Made by a program: the position numbers and the translations under genes. From contig NZ_CP146612.1 in NCBI RefSeq assembly GCF_037094495.1, positions 1,364,001 through 1,428,000 of the forward strand: a stretch of DNA of 64,000 nt, written 5' to 3'. Shown one piece after another: positions 1 to 7,902 of the stretch; positions within the stretch are counted from its first letter, which is position 1; each line of letters opens with the position of its first letter. Source of the stretch: Dehalogenimonas sp. W (lineage in GTDB: Bacteria > Chloroflexota > Dehalococcoidia > Dehalococcoidales > Dehalococcoidaceae). The notes under the pieces were generated by a model. The model was not told where the DNA came from. It saw only the letters and a program-made list of their open reading frames with translations, and ran no database searches.

Positions 1-1
1 G

Positions 2-88
2 ACATCTATTTACGGCCTTGCCGGAGTAATTGTAACTAGTTTGTTTACGGTGGGGGCTTTTTTCACCTACCGTGATCAAAACAAATAA
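2..88 (+). CDS. C-terminal end of a membrane-anchored protein (partial)
   Basis: An open frame enters from the left edge and stops at the TAA at 86-88, giving about 28 residues. They contain one hydrophobic stretch (GLAGVIVTSLFTVGAFF) followed by a short charged tail, which looks like a terminal membrane anchor. The start and most of the protein lie outside the window, so no family can be named. The next frame overlaps this tail. The two could be one gene split by a frameshift, because the following protein has no signal peptide of its own. Confidence 0.4.
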   Translation, partial: TSIYGLAGVIVTSLFTVGAFFTYRDQNK

Positions 89-518
89 GGCAAGTTGCCC
101 CATGGGAAATGCATGGGCGGCGACCGGGCTCGCCATAAGCACGGATCCTTGGAGTTTTGGGGAATCTCACAACATTGATATCAACCTGCTCGGGTATACA
201 GGATGGGCAATGATGTCAACTTGGTTTTGGGATATTGGTACTTTTGCAGTTACATATAATATTTACGATGTAACAGGTGGGTATTATGTAGATAGTCGGA
301 CACTGTATAGCAGAGAATTTGCTATTGTCTTCCAAGAAGATACTCCAATCTACGGATCAATCAACACAACACTACAGGCTGATCGTACATACCTAATATT
401 CCTGCATGCCTACATTGATGCCAGCGCTTCGGACATGACAAGCTTTTCGCAGTCTTGGTCAAATGGGCCCGACTATTACACTACTTGGTCTATGATCGAA
501 CTCGCCTACAACAATTAA
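72..518 (+). CDS. Hypothetical beta-rich protein
   Basis: The frame encodes up to 148 residues from GTG at 72, or 138 from ATG at 102, which is preceded by a weak AAGG at 87-90. It is rich in aromatic residues, Thr, Ser and Asn, with alternating hydrophobic strands (for example TFAVTYNIYDV and TYLIFLHAYID), as in extracellular beta-sandwich domains. It has no signal peptide, catalytic motif or Cys pair. It overlaps the end of the preceding membrane-anchored frame in another phase, so it may be the distal half of a frameshifted secreted protein. I do not recognise the family. The start is uncertain. Confidence 0.45.
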   Translation: MIKTNKASCPMGNAWAATGLAISTDPWSFGESHNIDINLLGYTGWAMMSTWFWDIGTFAVTYNIYDVTGGYYVDSRTLYSREFAIVFQEDTPIYGSINTTLQADRTYLIFLHAYIDASASDMTSFSQSWSNGPDYYTTWSMIELAYNN

Positions 519-540
519 CGTATTTGTAATTTAAGACAAT

Positions 541-586
541 ACAATATCCAAGAGAGGGTTAATATTGACCTTCTCTTGGATATTGT
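541..586. repeat. Perfect 15-bp inverted repeat (hairpin)
   Basis: The arms at 541-555 and 572-586 are exact reverse complements separated by 16 bases. The hairpin sits 22 bases after the stop at 518 and just before the next gene. It has no T-run of the kind expected of an intrinsic terminator. It could act as a bidirectional transcript end, an mRNA stabiliser or a small mobile-element remnant. Confidence 0.6.
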
Positions 587-620
587 ATATAAAAATCAAG
601 GTTTGAAACGAGGTATTCTG

Positions 621-1070
621 ATGAAGTACGGATTAGGCGAGATTATTCTTATAATTGCTCTAATCGGACTTGTTGGAGTGCGGGTATTCCTTTACGCACT
701 GGGATCATTGCACAAGAAAGAATCAGGTAAATATGTGACGTCTAAGGGAACGATACATATCCCCAAGGTTGATCTGGACAGAATCCCGACATCAAAAAGA
801 GTCCAAATTGAAACAATGCCGATTGAAAAACAAGTTGCTTTCCTGGACGAATATTTGTGGCGGACGAAGAACCTGCCCGAGGCATATCTTCATTGGGCGT
901 TTTTCGGGATGCATTATACCTATCTGGTAAGAGATGATCTCCAGTTTCGCTACTGGCTGACACTTGGCGGGTTGCTGGTTTGGGCGGTCATTGATTTATT
1001 CAGGATGCCTGAGATGGTCATGGCATATAATCTTAAACTTGTTGACCGAGTGTTAAAAGAGTTGGGATAG
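621..1070 (+). CDS. TM2-domain-like small membrane protein
   Basis: The chosen ATG at 621 follows a GAGGT-like site at 609-613. An upstream TTG at 576 lies inside the hairpin arm and is less likely. The 149-residue product has an N-terminal membrane helix (residues about 6-28), a charged cytoplasmic middle and a C-terminal pair of hydrophobic segments. In the latter, GMHYTYL and WLTLGGLLVWAVIDLF resemble the TM2 signature (G-x-H-x-x-Y-L, then a second helix ending in a membrane-embedded Asp). TM2 proteins are small two-helix membrane proteins of mostly unknown role. The match is by eye and degenerate. Confidence 0.55.
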   Translation: MKYGLGEIILIIALIGLVGVRVFLYALGSLHKKESGKYVTSKGTIHIPKVDLDRIPTSKRVQIETMPIEKQVAFLDEYLWRTKNLPEAYLHWAFFGMHYTYLVRDDLQFRYWLTLGGLLVWAVIDLFRMPEMVMAYNLKLVDRVLKELG

Positions 1071-1289
1071 TGCCAACTGACGGGTTTATTCCCAATTTGT
1101 TTTCAGACACAGTACGAACGGTTTGTCGTCTGCTCCGGTGAGCCTCGCGGTGAAGGGTTTTAAGCTATTAGTTAGTAGCAATCTGTTTTAGGGAAAATAT
1201 TTTCCCGTAAAAACCGTTTCGTTCATCTCCCGTTCATGTTGGGGTGGTATAATCCTAAAAATAGGAAAGACCAACGAGGAGGCATCGTT

Positions 1290-1742
1290 ATGAAATGGCA
1301 TAAACTCATACCGGCTGCATTACTGACCATAATACTGACAGCCGGCCTCTTAACCGGCTGCGCGAAGGTGGAAGCCGGCCAGCCATCAGGACTCGTGATC
1401 AATAGCCTGTCATATTCGATCGGCAATGTTGACGGGGATCCGAAGAAACCGGTCAAGATCTCATATTCCCTTTCTATCCAGAACAAAAGTAGAAACGACA
1501 TATTCGTCGGCAGAGTAACCCCCGTTTTGTCCGGGTCCGGGAACGATCTTATCCTGACCCAAACCGATGATTTTGACGCAAACACCAAGCTGTCGCCGGA
1601 TTCTTATGCCAATATCAACGGGGAACTGATTCTGGATACCGGCGACACCGGCATGTCCAAGGAAGAGATGAGTGCATCACTCAATATCACGGGGGTGGAA
1701 GTAGAATCCACTCTCATCCTTGGTCTTCCCGGCCAGGAATGA
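1290..1742 (+). CDS. Small secreted lipoprotein of unknown function
   Basis: The ATG at 1290 is preceded by a strong ACGAGGAGG site at 1274-1282 and a TATAAT box at 1248-1253. The 150-residue product begins with a lipoprotein signal peptide: K-W-H-K, a hydrophobic core, and a lipobox L-T-G-C with the lipidated Cys at residue 24. The mature part has beta-type sequence including VKISYSLSIQNKSRNDIFVG, an immunoglobulin-like arrangement seen in proteins that describe bonded or extended strands. The family is not recognised. It stands alone and may be a surface-anchored protein on a monoderm cell envelope. Confidence 0.7.
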   Translation: MKWHKLIPAALLTIILTAGLLTGCAKVEAGQPSGLVINSLSYSIGNVDGDPKKPVKISYSLSIQNKSRNDIFVGRVTPVLSGSGNDLILTQTDDFDANTKLSPDSYANINGELILDTGDTGMSKEEMSASLNITGVEVESTLILGLPGQE

Positions 1743-1885
1743 CCGGATATCGTTCATTGTGGAAAAATACCTCAGAAAATACGAGCTGTCCCCGGACACC
1801 AGGGCACGCGCAGCGTGCTCCTACGGATAATACTTCAGGAAATGAGGTGTCCCCCCCACAGCAGGTGACGGCAGTATTTAACTGA

Positions 1886-2089
1886 TCAGGATTTAGACTC
1901 GCCAGTACCATACTGGTTCATGACGGTTTTTACTTCTTCTATGCGCTCCGGTTTCAGCATCGCTAATATTTTGGGAACAAAGCTTCCCAAGTATTCCACG
2001 TTGAAGGTACCATTCGGCTGGATGCTGAAACTCTCATTCAGTGATGCTTTTACCTCATCCTGTTTTCCGTCCAGGACACGCTCCATCAT
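1886..2089 (-). CDS. Small hypothetical protein, possibly a gene remnant
   Basis: The frame has 67 codons from a tandem ATG pair at 2089, with AGGAAAGG about 13 bases upstream. The product is mostly charged and helical (ERVLDGKQDEVKASLNES, then PKILAMLKPERIEEVKTVM). The same frame stays open about ten codons further upstream without another start. That fits either a small gene or the surviving tail of a longer one. It is isolated between the lipoprotein gene and a long gene-free stretch. No family is recognised. Confidence 0.35.
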   Translation of the reverse strand: MMERVLDGKQDEVKASLNESFSIQPNGTFNVEYLGSFVPKILAMLKPERIEEVKTVMNQYGTGESKS

Positions 2090-2364
2090 AAAACTGAAAA
2101 ACCTTTCCTGTCCCGGATTTAACTATTCTCCTAACGTTGTTCTTGTCTGTGATATCAGATCGAACGATAAGGCAATTTACTTTAGCACTTGTCATGACGG
2201 CAACAAACTCCAAGTTTGACAAGGCGCACGAAAGTATCGGTGAGTTCCCAAGCGGAACATTAAAGCAATCGGAGTCATGTTTTGATTTATTTCAGAGTTG
2301 AGTCCGAAATTATCCAATAATTCAAGCGAACAACAAGCTATAATTAAAAAAATCAAAAACACTA
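2090..2364. other. A+T-rich gene-free stretch
   Basis: No convincing gene is visible between the small minus-strand frame and the promoter at 2365. The stretch is A+T rich compared with the region to its right. The open frames across it lack ribosome sites and family features. It ends in the strong promoter listed separately. Confidence 0.5.
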
Positions 2365-2392
2365 TTGACAAAATCAATATATGCAGTATAAT
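2365..2392 (+). promoter_or_regulatory. Consensus sigma-70-type promoter
   Basis: TTGACA at 2365-2370 and TATAAT at 2387-2392 are both perfect matches, spaced by 16 bases. The predicted transcript start near 2399 lies just upstream of the AAAGGGGGTG ribosome site at 2408-2417. This supports the ATG at 2422 over the GTG at 2398 as the start of the following gene. Confidence 0.8.
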
Positions 2393-2421
2393 ATCTGGTG
2401 AAAGTTCAAAGGGGGTGTCTG

Positions 2422-2793
2422 ATGGCAAAAGAATGGGCTGAGCTGACAAAGTTGACCGGCGGGCAAACGATAGTGGTAGAACGGGTGCGGTTGCCGGAGT
2501 CGGGCATTGCCATAGAGGGTGAATTCGCCCTGCCTTCCTTAGCCCAGCTCTCCGGCGACGACCAGGTCTTCATCATGGCTTTTGTCGGGGCGCACGGTTC
2601 CATCAAAGACATGGAGCGTTTTTTCGGCATCAGCTATCCGACGGTGAAAAACCGGCTGGATAAGCTGGCGGCACAGCTTAAAATGGTGGAAATGGTGCCT
2701 TCGTCGCAGGGCGAAGACAAGGAAGATGTGCTGGGACTTCTGGAAAGAGGCGAAATATCTGCCGACGAGGCACTCAGGAGGATGAGCAAATGA
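2422..2793 (+). CDS. DUF2089-family DNA-binding regulator
   Basis: The 123-residue protein resembles DUF2089 proteins: a short beta part (IAIEGEFALPSLAQLS), then a helix-turn-helix-like block with E-R-F-F-G-I-S-Y-P-T-V-K-N-R-L-D, where the family has its conserved SYPTVR motif. The N-terminal zinc ribbon usual in the family is missing. The last 22 residues (LLERGEISADEALRRM) form a SHOCT-like helical pair, also seen at the start of the protein encoded at 3094. It heads a four-gene operon, overlaps the next gene by 4 bases and probably regulates it. The start is set by the AAAGGGGG ribosome site. Confidence 0.8.
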   Translation: MAKEWAELTKLTGGQTIVVERVRLPESGIAIEGEFALPSLAQLSGDDQVFIMAFVGAHGSIKDMERFFGISYPTVKNRLDKLAAQLKMVEMVPSSQGEDKEDVLGLLERGEISADEALRRMSK

Positions 2794-3068
2794 ACCGGCC
2801 GCCACTGCTGCTCCATTTGAGAATCCCGACCAGCGACGGTTCCTTCGGGCTATGGCTGCCTTGGTTTTTGATCTACCCGATACTGCTGGCGCTGATGCTG
2901 ATCGCCTTGCCGATTGTGCTGGTGGCGGTATTGATACTGCTGCCGACCGGGAAGGCCCGGCCGTTGATCATGGGCGGGCCTTACCTGTGGAGAATCCTTT
3001 TTTCAATGCGGGGGCTTAACGTGGATATCAACGACGGCCCGAAGCGGATGACCTTTAATTTCATTTAA
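2790..3068 (+). CDS. Small hydrophobic membrane protein
   Basis: This 92-residue product starts in an ATGA overlap with the DUF2089 gene, implying coupled translation. A long hydrophobic region (residues about 20-52, one long or two short helices) is followed by a basic, soluble C-terminal tail. The family is not recognised. Its position between a regulator and a SHOCT-like protein suggests an envelope-associated partner of that regulator, but this is inference from context only. Confidence 0.65.
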   Translation: MNRPPLLLHLRIPTSDGSFGLWLPWFLIYPILLALMLIALPIVLVAVLILLPTGKARPLIMGGPYLWRILFSMRGLNVDINDGPKRMTFNFI

Positions 3069-3093
3069 GAATCAGGGGACGGGAGATAATAAG

Positions 3094-3513
3094 ATGACTG
3101 ATAATCGGAAACGCATACTGGACATGCTGGAGGCAGGCAAAATCAGCGCCGCCGAGGCCATGAAACTGCTTGAGGCTATGGAAAAGACGGGCACGGAACC
3201 CAGACGCGAAGTCCGCAAGATAAAATATCTGCGGGTACTGATAGATAATCCCGGCGGTGATCACGGCGGGGGCAAGGCGGACAAGGTGAACGTACGGGTG
3301 CCGGTGTCGCTGATCCGGGCCGGGATGAAATTTACCTCACTGATACCCCAGGATGCCGCAGACCAGGTGGAAGGCGAACTCAAGAAAAAGGGCATCAGCC
3401 TTAACCTGAAGAACCTGAAAGATGAAGATATTGAGGAATTGATTGCGGCGCTGGCGGAACTTGAGGTTGATATTGACGGCGGCGAAGGTAAGGTCAGGGT
3501 CTTCGCGGAGTAG
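3094..3513 (+). CDS. SHOCT-like domain protein (YvlB/LiaX-like N-terminus)
   Basis: The 139-residue protein opens with R-I-L-D-M-L-E-A-G-K-I-S-A-A-E-A, the short helical domain found at the N-terminus of YvlB/LiaX-type envelope-stress proteins and resembling the tail of the regulator at 2422. The rest has a beta segment with KVNVRVPVSLIRAGMKFTSL, then amphipathic helices and an acidic end. The beta segment is typical of DUF4097-like companions. A GGGAG ribosome site precedes the ATG. The gene lies in the same operon as the DUF2089 regulator and may respond to envelope stress. The exact function is unknown. Confidence 0.65.
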   Translation: MTDNRKRILDMLEAGKISAAEAMKLLEAMEKTGTEPRREVRKIKYLRVLIDNPGGDHGGGKADKVNVRVPVSLIRAGMKFTSLIPQDAADQVEGELKKKGISLNLKNLKDEDIEELIAALAELEVDIDGGEGKVRVFAE

Positions 3514-3558
3514 ACCGGGAATTCCCGAAAAGCAAGACTAATTGTAAGGAGCAGATAC

Positions 3559-3705
3559 ATGAACAAGAGTTGCGGCGCAAGCGGCGGGTATATCTGGTTT
3601 ATCGGCTGGCTGTTCACTATCGGGTTTGTTGATTTGTCGTTTTGGAAAATAGTGCTGGGAATCATCGTCTGGCCGTTTTACCTGGGACAGGCTTTGGCCG
3701 GATAA
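3559..3705 (+). CDS. 48-residue small membrane protein
   Basis: This short frame runs from the ATG at 3559, with AAGGAG at 3547-3552, to the TAA at 3703-3705. The product has a short polar N-terminus (NKSCGASGG) and two hydrophobic segments (about residues 12-26 and 30-44) separated by a short turn, like a helical hairpin. It is 45 bases behind the SHOCT-like gene with no terminator between them, so it is probably the last member of that operon. No family is recognised. The ribosome site and clean hydrophobic pattern support a real gene. Confidence 0.6.
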   Translation: MNKSCGASGGYIWFIGWLFTIGFVDLSFWKIVLGIIVWPFYLGQALAG

Positions 3706-3727
3706 GTGAGACGTTGCTGCTCAGGAT

Positions 3728-3757
3728 TTGACAACCCGCCACCGTTTGCGGTATTTT
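3728..3757 (+). promoter_or_regulatory. Probable trp operon promoter
   Basis: TTGACA at 3728-3733 is a perfect -35 box. TATTTT at 3752-3757 is a moderate -10 box, 18 bases away. Transcription would begin around 3764, directly ahead of the T-box leader. Confidence 0.6.
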
Positions 3758-3776
3758 TAGTTTAACTTAAAAATTT

Positions 3777-4073
3777 AAAAGCGTTGATCCAGACGAGTAC
3801 GTCTTTGGCGGACTTCAGAGAGCCGGGTAAGGTGTGAGCCGGTAGTTGCGCAGGGGCCGAATGGACTGGGGAGCTTCAGACCGAAAGCGTTAAGCGAGTA
3901 GGCTCTGACGGAAAGGGCGCCGTTAGCCGGCCCAGGGTATCGCCGTGCCTGAGAGTACGAGCCGTATCCGACAAATGAGATGGTTTTTACCGGTCGCAAG
4001 ACCTGGATAAACCGAACCAGGGTGGCACCGCGAGATTTGAAGCTCTCGCCCCTAGTGGGCGGGGGCTTTTTTA
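3777..4073 (+). promoter_or_regulatory. Tryptophan T-box leader
   Basis: The leader carries the T-box core AGGGTGGCACCGCG at 4019-4032, Stem I elements (AGAGAGCCGG near 3827, GTGTGAGCCGG near 3832-3842) and a GAGTAG element near 3896. The likely specifier codon is TGG at 3862-3864, in a GAA-TGG-AC context, which reads tryptophan. In the antiterminator bulge the variable base is C (TGGC), which would pair with a discriminator G, the base found in bacterial tRNA-Trp. Uncharged tRNA-Trp is therefore expected to prevent termination and switch on trpEGDCFBA. The leader directly precedes trpE. Confidence 0.9.
4040..4073 (+). terminator. T-box intrinsic terminator
   Basis: The stem arms at 4040-4051 and 4057-4068 pair with three G-U wobbles and are followed by a run of T. 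The 5' arm lies just after the T-box core, so antiterminator and terminator are mutually exclusive as in other T-box leaders. Confidence 0.85.
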
Positions 4074-4093
4074 TTTGGTCGCGGGAGAGAAGA

Positions 4094-5521
4094 ATGTACC
4101 AGCCAACTCTGGCAGAAATCAGGAAACTCAAGGGTAAAGGGAATCTGGCGGCGGTCAGCCGGGAGCTGATAGCCGACCTGGAAACGCCGGTTTCCGCCTT
4201 TCTTAAAATACAACGCGGCGGGCCGTCATTTCTGCTGGAAAGTGTTGAAGGCGGACAGCGGATGGCCCGTTACAGCTTTCTCGGTACGGAGCCCGGCCGG
4301 GTTATCGTGGCTGACGCCGGGTCAAAGGCCGACCCGCTGGAAACGGTGGAACAGGCGTTGAAAAACCGGCATATCGTGCCGCAGCCGGGGTTACCGCGGT
4401 TCAGCGGTGGCGCGGTGGGCTACCTGTCTTATGAAGCCGCCGGACGATTTGAAAAACTGCCGTCGCCGGCAGCCGACTCACTGGGGCTGCCGGAGGCCAT
4501 GTTCCTGCTGACCGATACTTTCCTGGTGTTTGACCATGTTGCCCACCGCATCAAGGTCATTTCACTGATGCCGCTGGACGGCGATCTGGAAGAGGCTTAC
4601 GCCGCGGCGGTGGGGCATATAGACGAAATGTGCCGGCGGCTGGCGGAGCCGCTGGCCAATGGCCATAAGGCCGCCGGGACCGTTACGACTGAGTTCACCT
4701 CCAGCGTCACCAGGGAAGCCTTTGAAGCCGGGGTGGCCGCCATCAAGGAAGATATTGCTGCCGGCGAGGCCATTCAGGTGGTGTTGTCGCAGCGGCTGTC
4801 ACGGCCGACCGGCGTCGCTCCGTTTGATATCTACCGCTCATTACGCAGCATCAACCCCTCGCCGTACATGTTCTTTTTGGACTTTAATTCATTCCAGATT
4901 ATCGGCACCTCTCCGGAGATACTGGTGCGGGTGGAAGACGGTGAAGTGGTGACCCGGCCGCTGGCGGGCACCAGGAAACGCGGGGCGACACCGGAAGAAG
5001 ACCTGGCGCTGGAAGCTGAACTCATAGCCGACCCCAAGGAACGCGCCGAACACATCATGCTGGTGGACCTGGGCCGCAATGACATCGGCCGGGTGGCGGA
5101 GCCGGGGACGGTGGAAGTTTCCGACCTGATGAACGTGGAGCGTTACTCCCACGTCATGCATCTGGTCAGCCACGTCAAGGGGGAATTAAAGCCAAACCTG
5201 ACGGCTTATGACGCCTTGCGGGCGACCTTCCCGGCCGGTACCGTCTCCGGCGCCCCCAAGGTCCGGGCGATGCAGATTATCGCCGAACACGAGCCGGAAA
5301 AACGCGGGCCTTATGCCGGCGCGGTGGGCTATTTCAGCTATAACGGCAATATGGATATGGCCATTGCCATCCGCACCATGCTGACCAAAGACGGCCGCGC
5401 CTATGTTCAGGCGGGGGCGGGCATCGTCTATGACAGTCAGCCGGTAGCGGAGTATCAAGAAACATTGAACAAAGCGCAGGCGCTGTTCAAAGCAGTCAGT
5501 CAGGCAGAAGCCGGCGGATAA
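4094..5521 (+). CDS. trpE: Anthranilate synthase component I
   Basis: TrpE converts chorismate to anthranilate in the first committed step of tryptophan synthesis, using ammonia from TrpG. The 475-residue length is typical. The N-terminal LLES motif (in SFLLESVEGG) is part of the tryptophan feedback site. The C-terminal chorismate-binding half shows RPLAGTRKRG, AEHIMLVDLGRND and the GTVSGAPKVRAM region. The ATG at 4094 follows GGGAGAGA. An upstream in-frame start would overlap the leader terminator and is rejected. It is the first gene of a seven-gene trp operon controlled by the T-box, with trpG 9 bases behind. Confidence 0.97.
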   Translation: MYQPTLAEIRKLKGKGNLAAVSRELIADLETPVSAFLKIQRGGPSFLLESVEGGQRMARYSFLGTEPGRVIVADAGSKADPLETVEQALKNRHIVPQPGLPRFSGGAVGYLSYEAAGRFEKLPSPAADSLGLPEAMFLLTDTFLVFDHVAHRIKVISLMPLDGDLEEAYAAAVGHIDEMCRRLAEPLANGHKAAGTVTTEFTSSVTREAFEAGVAAIKEDIAAGEAIQVVLSQRLSRPTGVAPFDIYRSLRSINPSPYMFFLDFNSFQIIGTSPEILVRVEDGEVVTRPLAGTRKRGATPEEDLALEAELIADPKERAEHIMLVDLGRNDIGRVAEPGTVEVSDLMNVERYSHVMHLVSHVKGELKPNLTAYDALRATFPAGTVSGAPKVRAMQIIAEHEPEKRGPYAGAVGYFSYNGNMDMAIAIRTMLTKDGRAYVQAGAGIVYDSQPVAEYQETLNKAQALFKAVSQAEAGG

Positions 5522-5530
5522 GAGGAAACC

Positions 5531-6112
5531 ATGATTTTACTAATTGATAACTACGACAGCTTTACCTATAACCTGTACCAGTACCTCTGCGAACTGGGGG
5601 CGGAGGTTGAGGTCAGGCGCAACGACGAGATTGATATCGACGGTATTGAAGCGCTGGCGCCGGAGAAGATCGTGGTTTCGCCCGGCCCCTCCACCCCGGA
5701 CCATGCCGGTATCTCCATGGCGGCTATCCGGCACTTCGGGACAAAGCTGCCGGTGCTGGGAGTCTGCCTGGGGCACCAGTGCCTGGGTCAGGTGTACGGC
5801 GGTGAGGTGGTCAGAGCCGGCGCGGTGATGCACGGCAAGGCCTCCATGGTGGAACACCACGGGGACGGGCTTTTCCGGGATGTGCCGTCGCCGTTTTCGG
5901 TCATCCGGTATCACTCGCTGGCGGTGCGCCGGGAGTCGCTGCCGGCGTGTCTGGAAGTGACCGCCTGGACGGCTGACGGTGAGATCATGGGGTTGAAACA
6001 CCGTGATTACGACGTTCAGGGCGTCCAGTTTCACCCGGAATCCTTCATGTCCGAATACGGGCGGGAAATCCTTAAAAACTTTCTGAACGGAGGCAGGAAC
6101 GATGATAATTAA
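5531..6112 (+). CDS. trpG: Anthranilate synthase component II (glutamine amidotransferase)
   Basis: TrpG releases ammonia from glutamine for TrpE. The 193-residue class I amidotransferase has the oxyanion strand [10 protein letters not shown], the catalytic nucleophile Cys79 in GVCLGHQ, and His168 and Glu170 in QFHPES. It is a stand-alone subunit, not fused to TrpD or TrpE. In organisms lacking a separate pabA it may also serve para-aminobenzoate synthesis, which cannot be judged here. AGAGGAAACC is its ribosome site. It overlaps trpD by 11 bases. Confidence 0.97.
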   Translation: MILLIDNYDSFTYNLYQYLCELGAEVEVRRNDEIDIDGIEALAPEKIVVSPGPSTPDHAGISMAAIRHFGTKLPVLGVCLGHQCLGQVYGGEVVRAGAVMHGKASMVEHHGDGLFRDVPSPFSVIRYHSLAVRRESLPACLEVTAWTADGEIMGLKHRDYDVQGVQFHPESFMSEYGREILKNFLNGGRNDDN

Positions 6113-7133
6113 AGAGGCCATTGAGAATCTGGTCTGCGGCCGCTCGCTGAGCGCCGATGAGGCGGCGGCGGTGATGAATGAAATCATGGAGGGCCAGGCG
6201 ACGCCGGCGCAGTTCGGCTCTTTCGTGACGGCGCTCCGGTGCAAGGGTGAAACGGTGGAGGAAATGGTCGGGCTGGCCCGGACGATGCGGGCCAAGGCGC
6301 TGCCGATGACGGCGGCCGGACCGTTAGTGGATACCTGCGGTACCGGGGGCGACAAGGCCGGGACGTTTAATATCTCCACTGCCGCGGCCATTATCGCCGC
6401 TGCCTGCGGCGTCAAGGTGGCTAAACACGGCAACCGGGCGGTGTCTTCCCAGTGTGGTTCAGCCGATGTCCTGGAGGCGCTGGGGGTCAAGATTGACCTT
6501 CTGCCGGACGAGGCCGTGGCGTGCCTGGACCAGGCAGGTATTGTGTTCATGTTTGCCCCGGTGTTTCATCCGGCGATGAAACATGCCGGGCCGCCGCGCC
6601 GGGAAATCGGCATCCGCACCGTATTTAATTTACTGGGGCCGCTGTGTAATCCGGCCGGGGCGACGGCGCAGGTTATCGGCGTGCCGCGCCGGGAACTGGT
6701 GCTGACCATCGCTACCGTGTTGAAAGAACTGGGCAGCCATCACGCCATTGTGGTTCACGGGGCTGACGGCCTGGACGAAATTACCCTGACCGGGGTGACC
6801 CATGCCTGTGAACTGCGGGCCGGCCGGCTGGAATGTTATGATATTGACCCGGCGGCGCTGGGTCTTGCCCGGTGTGAGGCTGAGGCCATCAAGGGCGGCG
6901 ATGCCCGCTGGAATGCCGCCGCCATGTTGCGGCTGTTGCAGGGCGAGCCCGGGGCATTGCGGGACGCAGCCATCATTAACGCGGCGGCGGCACTTAAAGC
7001 CGCCGATGTGGTTGATTCACTGGCTGAGGGCGTGGTTCTGGCCGCTGCGGCCATAGATAATGGCAAGGCGCTGGCCAGGATGGAAAAATTCATTGAGGTC
7101 AGCCGGCTGCTGGAGGCGCAGCGTGATTCTTGA
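6102..7133 (+). CDS. trpD: Anthranilate phosphoribosyltransferase
   Basis: TrpD joins anthranilate to phosphoribosyl pyrophosphate. The 343-residue length is normal. The PRPP loop C-G-T-G-G-D (residues 79-84) and the K-H-G-N-R motif with SSQCGSAD are present, as is the conserved P-V-F-H-P-A-M region around residue 152. The start overlaps trpG and follows an AACGGAGGCAGG site. Its own 3' end overlaps the trpC start, so trpG, trpD and trpC are probably translationally coupled. Confidence 0.97.
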   Translation: MIIKEAIENLVCGRSLSADEAAAVMNEIMEGQATPAQFGSFVTALRCKGETVEEMVGLARTMRAKALPMTAAGPLVDTCGTGGDKAGTFNISTAAAIIAAACGVKVAKHGNRAVSSQCGSADVLEALGVKIDLLPDEAVACLDQAGIVFMFAPVFHPAMKHAGPPRREIGIRTVFNLLGPLCNPAGATAQVIGVPRRELVLTIATVLKELGSHHAIVVHGADGLDEITLTGVTHACELRAGRLECYDIDPAALGLARCEAEAIKGGDARWNAAAMLRLLQGEPGALRDAAIINAAAALKAADVVDSLAEGVVLAAAAIDNGKALARMEKFIEVSRLLEAQRDS

Positions 7134-7899
7134 CGATATCGTCAGGGCAACACGGGCGGCCACGGCGGTGCGTCAGCAACAAGTGCCGCTGGAGGCGCTA
7201 AAACGACAGGCGGCCCAGAGTCCGGTACCCCCGGATTTTACCGCGGCCATTGCCCGGCCGGGCCTCAGTATTATCGCTGAAGTCAAAAAGGCGTCACCGT
7301 CCCGGGGCATTATCCGGCCGGATTTTGAACCGGTGGCCATTGCCCGCAGCTATGCCGGCGGCGGCGCTGCGGCGATATCGGTGCTGACCGAAGAGCAGTA
7401 TTTTCTGGGCCGCCCGGAATACCTGAAGGAGATTGCCGCAGATCTCGGTGCGGGACGTCCGCCGCTGCTGCGCAAGGATTTCATTACCGACCCGTATCAG
7501 GTCTATGAGGCGCGGGCCTGGGGCGCCAGCGCGGTGTTGCTGATTGCCGGTATTCTGACGCCGGAACGGCTGGCGGAGCTGCTGGAGCTGGTGGGGCGGC
7601 AGGGGATGGCGGCTCTGGTGGAGGCGCACGATGAAGCCGAGGTGGCAGCGGCGGTTAGCGCCGGTGCCCGGGTTATCGGTATCAATAACCGGGACCTGAA
7701 AACCTTTACAGTTGACATAAATACAACGGGGCGATTGCGGCCGTTGGTTCCGGCTGACCGGCTGGTGGTCAGCGAGAGCGGTATTGCCACCCATGAGGAC
7801 ATGAACTATTTAAGGCAGTGCGGGGTGGACGCCGCGCTTATCGGGGAGGCATTGATGACCGGAACAGAAATTAAACATCTAATGTCGGGTGGTGAATAG
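7123..7899 (+). CDS. trpC: Indole-3-glycerol phosphate synthase
   Basis: TrpC closes the indole ring from carboxyphenylamino-deoxyribulose phosphate. The 258-residue (beta/alpha)8 protein shows IIAEVKKASPSRG with the catalytic Lys, LLRKDF, and VSESGI near the end. The GTG at 7123, 6 bases after GGAGG (7112-7116), is chosen because upstream codons in this frame are an out-of-frame reading of trpD. It overlaps the end of trpD by 11 bases and ends 3 bases before trpF. Confidence 0.95.
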   Translation: MILDDIVRATRAATAVRQQQVPLEALKRQAAQSPVPPDFTAAIARPGLSIIAEVKKASPSRGIIRPDFEPVAIARSYAGGGAAAISVLTEEQYFLGRPEYLKEIAADLGAGRPPLLRKDFITDPYQVYEARAWGASAVLLIAGILTPERLAELLELVGRQGMAALVEAHDEAEVAAAVSAGARVIGINNRDLKTFTVDINTTGRLRPLVPADRLVVSESGIATHEDMNYLRQCGVDAALIGEALMTGTEIKHLMSGGE

Positions 7900-7902
7900 G
7901 CG

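Noticed and set aside
3980-4093. Upstream start for trpE
   Set aside because: The segment is the T-box core and terminator. The ATG at 4094 has its own ribosome site and matches the family N-terminus.
5540-6550. 336-codon minus-strand frame opposite trpG/trpD
   Set aside because: A long antisense frame is expected in G+C-rich coding DNA. The plus strand holds certain trpG and trpD genes.
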